Positions 57,186 through 64,000 of a stretch of 64,000 nt of DNA are shown piece after piece. Within the stretch, counting starts at the first letter, position 1. Every line of letters begins with the position of its first letter. Origin of the DNA: Ampelocalamus luodianensis. Its lineage: Eukaryota > Streptophyta > Magnoliopsida > Poales > Poaceae. The stretch lies in NCBI GenBank assembly GCA_036346255.1, contig CM070617.1, positions 4,629,501-4,693,500 on the forward strand. The letters are read 5' to 3'. The position numbers were made by a program, and so were the translations under genes. The notes under the pieces are model-generated. The model worked only from the letters and a program-made list of their open reading frames with translations. It did not search any database and was not told the origin of the DNA.

Positions 57186-57698
57186 CGTTGTGGTAACTCT
57201 TAGGGTACGGATTCGAGGACCGAAGGTAGCGCGTTCACCCTCATCTAACCGCCAACAGAGCTCTTCTATGTCGAGGTAGCGAGGCTCTAAGGCTTGATTA
57301 GCTAGGGAGACGAGGGATCGTCCTTCAAACTCGGCCGGGACTCTTCCCGACGAACAAGGAGGTTCTGATCTTTAGCCAACCGATTATGGACTAACTTTGT
57401 TTATTTCTTGCTTGATTGATAATGGATACATGTTATCCCTTTTATAGGGATGGTCCGACTTGACTCCTAAGAAATAATATATAAAGAAACAAATAATTTA
57501 TAAGGAAACTTGTCTCTAACAATCCAATTTAATAATAATTTGCTTAACTAATAGATAATACCAAACACCTAATAGATAGATTCATAAATAGCAAAGCCTG
57601 CCTAATATTTGTGATGCTACAGTAACATGCACTACAGTATCCCAACCGAGGTACTGTTCGCCCGCATGTTGGAATGCTCCGCGCCTTGCTCCATAACA
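57186..57698 (-). repeat. 3' LTR of the small derivative
   Basis: 513 bp; first base changed (CGTTGTGG for TGTTGTGG), ends CCATAACA as read on the plus strand. Confidence 0.85.
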
Positions 57699-57911
57699 TT
57701 ACACCCCTCGCGGCGAGGTAGCTCGTCCTCAAGCTGCGGTGGTGACCCTATGTTGATGAGAGGGTACGACGACAACGTCGCGTCACGCGGACGAGGATCA
57801 ACGAAGCTCCAATGGACAGGAGTCATGTGTCAAGTAAGATATCCTGCTCTTCGCTGGTAGCCTTCAACTTCTCTAAGAGAGATAGTGTGACACCAAAAAC
57901 CATAGTGAGTG

Positions 57912-57923
57912 GCTCTGATACCA
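57912..57923 (-). other. Primer-binding site of the small derivative
   Basis: TGGTATCAGAGC on the minus strand, complementary to initiator tRNA-Met. Confidence 0.88.
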
Positions 57924-57925
57924 AA

Positions 57926-58458
57926 TGTTGTGGTAACTGTTGGGGTACGGGTCCGAGGACCGAAGGTAAGACGCTCGCCCTCATCTAACCGCCAACAGAG
58001 CTCTTCCCTGTTGAGGTAGCGAGGCTCCGAGGCCTGATTAGCCAGGGAGGCGAGGGATTGCCCTCCAAGCTCAGCCGGGACTCTTCCCAACGAATAAGGA
58101 GGCTCTGATCTTTAGTCAATCGGTTGTGAACTAACTTTGTTTATTTCTTGTTTGATTGATAATAGATACATGATATCCTTTTTATAGGGATGGTCCGATT
58201 TGATCTCTAAGAAATAATGTATAAAGAAACAAATAATCTATAAGGAAACTTATCTCTAACAATCCAATCTAATAATACAATCTAATAATAACTTGCTTAA
58301 CTAATAGATAATACCAAACACCTAATAGATAGATTCCTAAATAGCAGAGCCTGCCTAATATTTGTGGTGCTACAGTAATATGCGTCATAGTATCCGACCA
58401 AGGTACTGTTCACCTGCATGGCTGCATGTTGGAATGCTCCGTGCCTTGCTCCATAACA
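57926..58458 (-). repeat. 5' LTR of the small derivative
   Basis: 533 bp, TGTTGTGGTAAC...CCATAACA on the plus strand; carries a short AATCTAATAAT duplication absent from the other copy. Confidence 0.88.
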
Positions 58459-58786
58459 TGTAGCAGCAGTAGTAGTAGGAACCTACCATATGGTGAAGTG
58501 GTGAACCCATATTGTTCAGAAATAAATTCTTCATGCTTCTTTGGATCGAGGCTAAGATCAACCTTGTTAATATTTGTCCAATATACATGTCGTTCAGTTC
58601 TGGATTTTGGCCCAGCTATCATCCTACTTTCAGATTTGAGTTTTGCTGAAACCTTTTCAATTCTTTCGGTGTCTCATACCACTGGATGATACAAGTACAA
58701 CATTCAGAAAGATGTGTCTCTGAAAATAAAAACCAAGATCAGAAACTAAAAAACAAGATCCATATAAACAGCACAAGCATTACAGC

Positions 58787-59185
58787 CTACACTTGTACTA
58801 TCGCAGCCTCGTCGTCGTCCTCCTCTTCCCACACCCCGACGGCCGTCGTGAACCCGACTGCGCTGGCGACCACCACGACGGCGAACACGAGCGGGACGAT
58901 CACGTCGGGGCCGGTCCGGCCGAACAGGCCGGCGGGCACGCAGACGGCGTCCCACGGAGGCCCGTCAAGCGGCAGGCCGATGCCGCTAGCGCCGCCGCCG
59001 CCGCCGCCGTCCGGGCACGCCCTAGCGAGCGGCGCGCCGGGCCCGACCGCCCAGACGAACGCGAGCTCCGGCGCGAACGCCGCCACGGCCACGGCCGTGG
59101 TGGCCACCGCCGTCCATGTGGCGGCGTAGAGGAGCAGCGGGCGGCGGGCAAGTAGGCTGGCGAGTGAGGGGAAGGGGAACGCCAT
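58787..59185 (-). CDS. Small two-helix membrane protein, unknown function, 132 aa
   Basis: Start chosen at ATG 59185 (GCCATGG context), because the longer upstream frame would begin on the far side of the TATA box at 59223-59217. The protein has a short N-terminus with RR before helix 1 (residues about 16-38, RRPLLLYAATWTAVATTAVA), a Gly-rich loop (59-70) and a conserved-looking PPWDAVCVPAGLFGRTGPDV segment. Helix 2 spans about 94-115 and an acidic tail follows (WEEEDDDEAA). It resembles an uncharacterised plant membrane family that I know only by its wording. Single exon. Stop at 58789-58787. It lies head-to-head with the PPR gene. Confidence 0.68.
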   Translation of the reverse strand: MAFPFPSLASLLARRPLLLYAATWTAVATTAVAVAAFAPELAFVWAVGPGAPLARACPDGGGGGGASGIGLPLDGPPWDAVCVPAGLFGRTGPDVIVPLVFAVVVVASAVGFTTAVGVWEEEDDDEAAIVQV

Positions 59186-59216
59186 GGCCGTGGATTTGCC
59201 GGTGGAGCGTGCCGAG

Positions 59217-59223
59217 TTATATA
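59217..59223 (-). promoter_or_regulatory. TATA box of the two-helix membrane protein gene
   Basis: TATATAA on the minus strand, about 30 bp from the ATG at 59185; it implies a very short leader. Confidence 0.5.
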
Positions 59224-59285
59224 CGAGTGTTTCCTTGTGTTTGGGCGAAGAGGATTTGGCGGGAGAGTAGGTGACCAGTGACACT

Positions 59286-60214
59286 TGCGAGGCGCTTTTG
59301 AAAGTTTGAGCTACTCCGCAGCATAAGGCCCCAGCTGCTCTACGCCTCTACTCCTCTGTACAAGTAAACAACAAACAAAGAAACGATATGATGAGATCAC
59401 AAGATTAGTGACCTAGTTTGAATTGGGTGATCATGAAGAAATCGAAGCACGAAGACATGGGCACAAACGAGCATTGTTTTATGCTAACTTTTTTGCGTAG
59501 TAAACGTACTAGCTAGTAGTACTAGTATCGCCTCACAAGAAGCCGCATCGATAGACGTCGCCGGCGGCGGCGATGATGAGACACGGGGTGCGCGGCGAGG
59601 CTTGAGGCGAGCTCCCACTACGTACGGTGTGGGATTGAAGCCGGCGCCTCGGCGTCTAAATAGGGAGGACGCATGCATCAGGCACGCATGGCACAGTGCG
59701 GCCAGCGGCAGTAAGCTAGGCGGCGCGGCGTCACATTCAGAGAGCGAGGAATGCGTTTGCATGCCGGAGACGGAGGCCGGGCCGCCGCGCGGGGAGGAGG
59801 GAGGGCACGGGAAGTCTTCTAGTAAGCGTCCGGCGATCGACTGTGGCGGCGTGGCTGGGCTCGTCCACGTGCCGGATGCTCTCCAGTATTACGTCCTGAT
59901 TACTCACCTGGGCTTTAGCCTTTGTCTGCGTATGGGCCGGATTCTGGGTTTACTTGGGCTTTTCGGCCTTAAGATGGGCCGAGCAGCGTCTTTCCTCTGA
60001 CTTGTAGCCAAGCCTTTTCTGTCCACGTGCGCTGGTATTACGTCCCGAAAAAGCACGACTTTAACTTTCTTGGGCCGTCATGTGGTCCCAAAGCCCCCCT
60101 CCCTGGGTTGTAGCCATCGAGCGGCCCAGGCACCATCGAACGATACATCTCTCTCTCTCTCTTCTTTTCCCTCGCGCACGCGCTTCCGCCGCCCGCGCGC
60201 TCCCCTCCGGCACG
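59286..60214. promoter_or_regulatory. Divergent intergenic region with site II-type motifs before the PPR gene
   Basis: TGGGCC occurs at 59933, 59975 and 60071, with a reverse copy (GGCCCA) at 60123. A CT-rich patch (about 60151-60165) lies just before the PPR start. TGGGCC/T 'site II' boxes and pyrimidine patches are typical of plant promoters for organelle and translation-related genes. The open frame 59602-60000 crosses these motifs and is not convincing as a gene. Confidence 0.5.
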
Positions 60215-62068
60215 ATGCCGCCGCCGCCGGCGCACGCGATCCTCTCCGCCGCCTTCAGGTCCAAGAAGCCCCTTTTAGGTACGCATCATCTCCACCCCCC
60301 TCTTCCTCTTCTTCTTCGCGCCGAGCATTGCTCTCCTCTTCTAATGAGCCCGTCACCCGATGCAGTTCCTTGCCCAGTGTGCCCGTTGCACGCATTGGCT
60401 CACAGCTCCGTCTGATTCGAGGCGTAGTAGTTCTAGGGGAAAAAATGCTTACTTCTCTGCAATCTATGAACTGGTGCTAGTTCGACTAACATGTGGTCTT
60501 GTGTTCGCGTGCAGTTCTTAGGAGGCTCGGCGTTCTGGAATCGTGCCTACCAACTGTTCGACGTAATGCCTCAGAGGGCCTGCCTAGAGCAGGCTTGCCT
60601 CCACGCTTACACCAGACTACCAGAGTGTTCTTCCAAGTGGATATGTTCTTGGATCACTAAGTCTTTGCCATGCCGGCGCTTCAGAGGGTTCGAGGGATGT
60701 CTTTGCCAGTGAAGTTTTGAAAATTCTCAAGTCCAGTGATGGCGATACTGAACTCGGTGAAGCTCTCAGTCAGTTTGCAGATGAGATTGATGAAGATGTC
60801 GTCCTGAAGGTCCTCCAGAAGCAGTGGTCCAATTGGCAGGTCGCGCTGTCGATCTTCAACTGGGCGGCTGGGGTACTTGGGTACGCCCATGATTCAAGGG
60901 CTTACACGGAGATGCTAGACATTCTTGGGCAGATGAAGAAAGTCAGACTCATGAGGCAGCTGTTTGATGAGATTCCTGAGGAGCGCCACAGGCCAGTGGT
61001 AACGAACAGGATGTTTGCCGTCCTGTTAAATCGGTATGCAGGTGCACACAAGGTGCAGGAGGCGATAGAGATGTTCTACAAGAGGAAGGATTATGGGTTT
61101 GAGCTCGACTTGGTCGGGTTCCAGATACTTCTAATGTCGCTTTGTCGGTACAAGCATGTCGAGGAGGCGGAGGCCCTCTTTCTCCAGAAGAAAGATTAGT
61201 TCCCTCCTGTCATAAAGAGCTGGAACATCATTCTTAATGGTTGGTGTGTCAAGGGAAGCCTGGCAGATGCTAAAAGGGTTTGGAATGAGATCATTGCATC
61301 TAAGCTTAAGCCGGACCTGTTCACTGATGGTACATTCATAAATTCACTAGCCAAAGCCGGCAAACTTAGTACTGCCATGAAACTCTTTACCAGCATGTGG
61401 GAGAAAGGGATCAATCCTGATGTGGCGATTTGTGATTGTATAATTGACAAATTGTGCTTTAAGAAAAGGATTCCAGAAGCACTTGTGATTTTTTGGAGAG
61501 ATGAATGACCATGGTTGTCAAGCAGATGTGGCTACCTACGACACTTTAATAAAACACTTATGTAAGATGAAGCGGATGGAGAAAGTTTATGAGCTTCTGG
61601 ATGATATGGAGGAGAAGGGCTGCTCTCCAAACAACATGACATACTCGTACATTCTGAAGACCACTCAGAAACCCAAGGATGTTATTACTTTGATGCAGAG
61701 GATGGAAAAATCAGGTTGTAAATTGGACTCTGACACGTATAACTTAATATTGAACCTGTATGTCAGTTGGAAATATGAGAAGGGGGTGCAACAAGTATGG
61801 GATGAGATGGAGAGGAATGGATCAGGTCCAGATCAATGATCATTACATAGTTCATGGACTTCATTCCCAAGGAAAGTTGGATGAGGCTTTGCAATATTAC
61901 ACAACAATGAAGTCGAGAGGGGTGATTCCAGAACCAAGAACCAGAATATTGGTGAAAGCAATACATATGAAAAAAGATGGGCCTGCCACAGAAGATCAAT
62001 CTCCAAGTATGGTAGGAAAGAATCTAAAACTGGATCCACTATCAAGACTAGTCCATGTTCGTAAGTAG
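60215..62068 (+). pseudogene. Pentatricopeptide repeat (PPR) protein, P class, broken
   Basis: Exon 1 is 60215-60278 (MPPPPAHAILSAAFRSKKPL), donor GTACGC; the acceptor CGTGCAG at about 60508-60514 opens exon 2. PPR helices follow: YTEMLDILGQMKKVRLMRQL, FAVLLNRYAGAHKVQEAIEM, SWNIILNGWCVKGSLADAKR, YDTLIKHLCKMKRMEKVYEL, YNLILNLYVSWKYEKGVQQV. There are about eight repeats and a C-terminal EPRTRILVKAIHMKK end. P-class PPR proteins bind organelle RNA. Lesions: a frame change between about 60525 and 60660, in-frame TAG at 61197-61199, one extra T in the run at about 61488-61493, and a further disruption at about 61838. A full-length protein of about 590 residues is therefore not made unless these are sequence errors. 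Confidence 0.85.
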
Positions 62069-62268
62069 TTCGTCGGCAGATTCTGCTTCTCTAATCCTAA
62101 CAGAGAGTGCTGGGCACTTAGGTTGACGGGTTGACAAAATCTAGGCTACGAGTGTCCAGGTCACAATACCCATCTTTTGTGCTAACAAAAATCATCAGAA
62201 AAGAGTCATGGACAATATGATATCCCAAAAGTCTTATAATTGCCATAGCAGGATAGGTTTTTTATGTT

Positions 62269-63569
62269 AGGGAAATTGGTTCAGTAAGATCGCGTTCGGT
62301 CATATTTAGAGAAACAACGTCGCTTTGGTGACGCGCTACAAAATAAAACGCTCGAAAATAATAGAAATGACATTACCGTCGGTTTGGCACCCGTTAGCTG
62401 ACGTTGCACAAATAAAAAGGGCGAATTTTAAATATGTCACTCCTCAGTTTGTGGTTTTGAAATATGCCACTCTTCAATTTTTTTTCTTTGAAATATGCCA
62501 CTCCTCAGTACAAAGAAAAGTGATATATTTCAAAGAAAAAACTAATGAGTGATATATTTCAAAACCACAAACTGATGAGTGGTATATTTCAAAATATGCC
62601 AATAAAAAGAGAAGTATGTCCTCAAGGTAAAATGCATCTCGATTGTATTGTCCTCCCTGCTGACGGCCTCCTCCTCACCTCCCACCCACGCCACCACCCC
62701 GCTGCCACCCCCTCCCCTCCCCGCTCTTCCTCCCCTCCCTTCTCTGCTACCCCATTTCTGCTTCGTGCCCCCTCCCTGCTTCTGTCCTCTCTAGCCGGCG
62801 GCCTCCTCGCCTCCCACCCGTGGCACCACCCCACCCCCTCTCCCTCCACCACCCCCTCTCCTCCCCTCCCCTCCTCGAGCTTTCTCCTACAGCGGCGGTG
62901 GCGGAGATGGAGGCGGCGTCGATGGCCGGCTTCCTCATCCTCAACCTCGGATCCGGCAACCACCTCCATCACCGACCTGGTTTGGCGGCGGCGGATGGGC
63001 GTGCAACTTCCTCAAGCTCGACGATGCCCCCCCAGATCCTGTGGCGATGCTGATGGTGTGGATGGGCACGGTGGGCGGGAGCGTGGCGCACGACGGCGTC
63101 CGCCTTTGCCAGCCAGTCGGTGAGGCGGGTCTGTGTCAGGGCGTGCCTGGCGAGCTGCGATGATGCGGGGGAGCTCCTCGGCAAGGCGGGTCTGCTGCGC
63201 ACGGTGCAGGCTGTGCAGGCGGCCGTGGCGGAGATGGAGGTGGCGCCGCTGGCCAGGAGAGCGATAGAGGAACAACACGTCCTGGGATGGTGGCGAAGCG
63301 GAAGCCTGGGAGGCCGTCGAGGGCACCAACGTCGCGGGAGCGGAGGAGCTAGTGGTGGTTGAACTCAGGGTTGACGAAGGGTAAAATAGACATTAAAATT
63401 GTATTCTTTCACATCACACCTCCTTTCTGTTAATGATGGATGGAAAAACTGACGGCAATATCATTTCTATTATTTTCGAGCGTTCGTGATGTTATTTTGC
63501 AGCGTGTCATCAAAGCGATATCGTTTCTCTAAATATGAACGAACTCGATGTTACTGAACCAATTTCCCC
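62269..63569. mobile_element. Non-autonomous Mutator-like element (MULE) with GC-rich cargo
   Basis: Terminal inverted repeats of about 120 bp (62269-62386 and 63445-63569) begin (A/G)GGGAAATTGGTTCAGTAA. The 9-bp target duplication TTTTATGTT (62260-62268, 63570-63578) fits Mutator elements. No transposase. The interior contains a foldback hairpin and a GC-rich segment (62640-63360) open in several frames, with a Met-Glu-Ala start near 62906 and FASQSVRRVCVRACLASCDD-like text in another frame. Such cargo is usual for Pack-MULEs that have copied host gene pieces, but I do not recognise the source gene. Confidence 0.8.
62428..62594. repeat. Foldback hairpin nested in the MULE
   Basis: About 75-bp arms (AAATATGTCACTCCTCAG... 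and ...CTGATGAGTGGTATATTTC) are reverse complements around a short loop near 62505-62515. The unit GAAATATGCCACTC is also repeated within each arm. It looks like a small foldback MITE. Confidence 0.8.
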
Positions 63570-63579
63570 TTTTATGTTT

Positions 63580-64000
63580 GGGGCGATTCAATTGCACTTG
63601 CTGGTTTACATGCTTGTATTCTTAAGTATATGTGAAATACATGTGTATGTTTGTGTCTTCATCTGTTATATATAGTTGTTGCCAACATATGAAAACATAA
63701 AATATGTATTTGCGTATGTTTTATGTGTACTTATTGACAGTGATACGGCGGTTAGTCGACGAGTGACAGTGATAACAAGCACACATGGTGCATGCAGTGG
63801 CGGATGCACCGTGGGGGCGTGAGGGGGCTGGAGTACCAGCTTCGCTTGTCGCACTCTTGGTATCTACTCGGTACCTTTGCCATTATTTGCACCACAACTT
63901 TAGTTAATTTTATTCATAAGATTGTTACATATGTATATTTCTAGGTTTTTCTAAATACATTGTCCATTATTAAGGTACTACATTTAATGTATTTTCTATT
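63580..64000. other. No gene recognised
   Basis: AT-rich sequence beyond the MULE; nothing supported. Confidence 0.6.

Larger units (their letters stand above)
57186..58458 (-). mobile_element. Small Ty3/gypsy deletion derivative (TRIM-like), 1.27 kb
   Basis: Two LTRs (57186-57698, 57926-58458) enclose only 227 bp. On the minus strand the PBS TGGTATCAGAGC (57923-57912) follows the 5' LTR, and a GCGAGGGGTGTAA tract precedes the 3' LTR. The interior still encodes LEDELPRREGCNVM-type text that runs into the LTR, as the last codons of some chromovirus pol genes do; most of gag-pol is therefore deleted. Target duplication is imperfect (TGTA on both sides). It lies 73 bp past the dehydrogenase stop codon and may lie in that gene's 3' untranslated region. 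Confidence 0.85.

Noticed and set aside
59602..60000. 132-codon frame between the divergent genes
   Set aside because: Crosses TGGGCC promoter motifs; composition not protein-like.

Overview
The window is nuclear DNA of a flowering plant, almost certainly a grass. It has GC-rich first exons, very long Ty3/gypsy LTRs with GC-rich tracts, nested retrotransposons, MULE/MITE-type elements, and intron-bearing genes resembling grass proteins (CASP-like 5A, TIC32-like dehydrogenase, P-class PPR). Species cannot be told from the sequence. About three quarters is mobile DNA. No bacterial-type operon, CRISPR array, rRNA or tRNA gene was seen.

Layout. 1-7022: right part of a Ty3/gypsy-like element with 4.5-kb LTRs and a short non-coding interior. 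7023-8072: a near-perfect 1-kb palindrome whose arms each hold the last exon of a CASP-like gene. 7634-10599: the CASP-like pseudogene itself, minus strand, with its TATA box at 10885. 11465-12261: broken cytochrome P450 fragment. 13364-26690: an ~860-bp tandem duplication whose first copy is split by an 11.6-kb Tekay-like chromovirus (13774-25358); the second copy preserves the empty site. 27300-29815: TA microsatellite, a 117-bp tandem duplication, a 1.1-kb element with terminal inverted repeats, and a LINE zinc-finger fragment. 30622-36005: a complete but dead Ty1/copia element with 110-bp LTRs and a perfect GAAAT target duplication.

38144-57112: the one clearly intact multi-exon gene, a TIC32-like short-chain dehydrogenase (8 coding exons, 320 aa). 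Its first intron is 16.8 kb because a Tat-lineage Ty3/gypsy element (40105-54807, target duplication CTATG) sits in it in antisense orientation. That element carries a five-exon accessory gene on the opposite strand to gag-pol, with its own TATA box and AATAAA signal. The accessory gene's second exon is split by a 3.3-kb solo LTR (42399-45726, target duplication CGGGG). Two tandem arrays lie between the accessory gene and pol.

57186-58458: a 1.27-kb retrotransposon deletion derivative just behind the dehydrogenase gene. 58787-59185: a small two-helix membrane protein gene, minus strand. 60215-62068: a PPR gene, divergently arranged and broken. 62269-63569: a Mutator-like element with 9-bp target duplication, GC-rich cargo and a nested foldback hairpin.

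The host genes do not form a pathway; their interest lies in how mobile DNA has split, inverted, copied or enlarged them. The strongest candidates for unusual biology are the antisense accessory gene of the Tat element, the inverted CASP-like exon pair (a possible hairpin-RNA source), and perfect palindromes kept at matching places in different long-LTR families.
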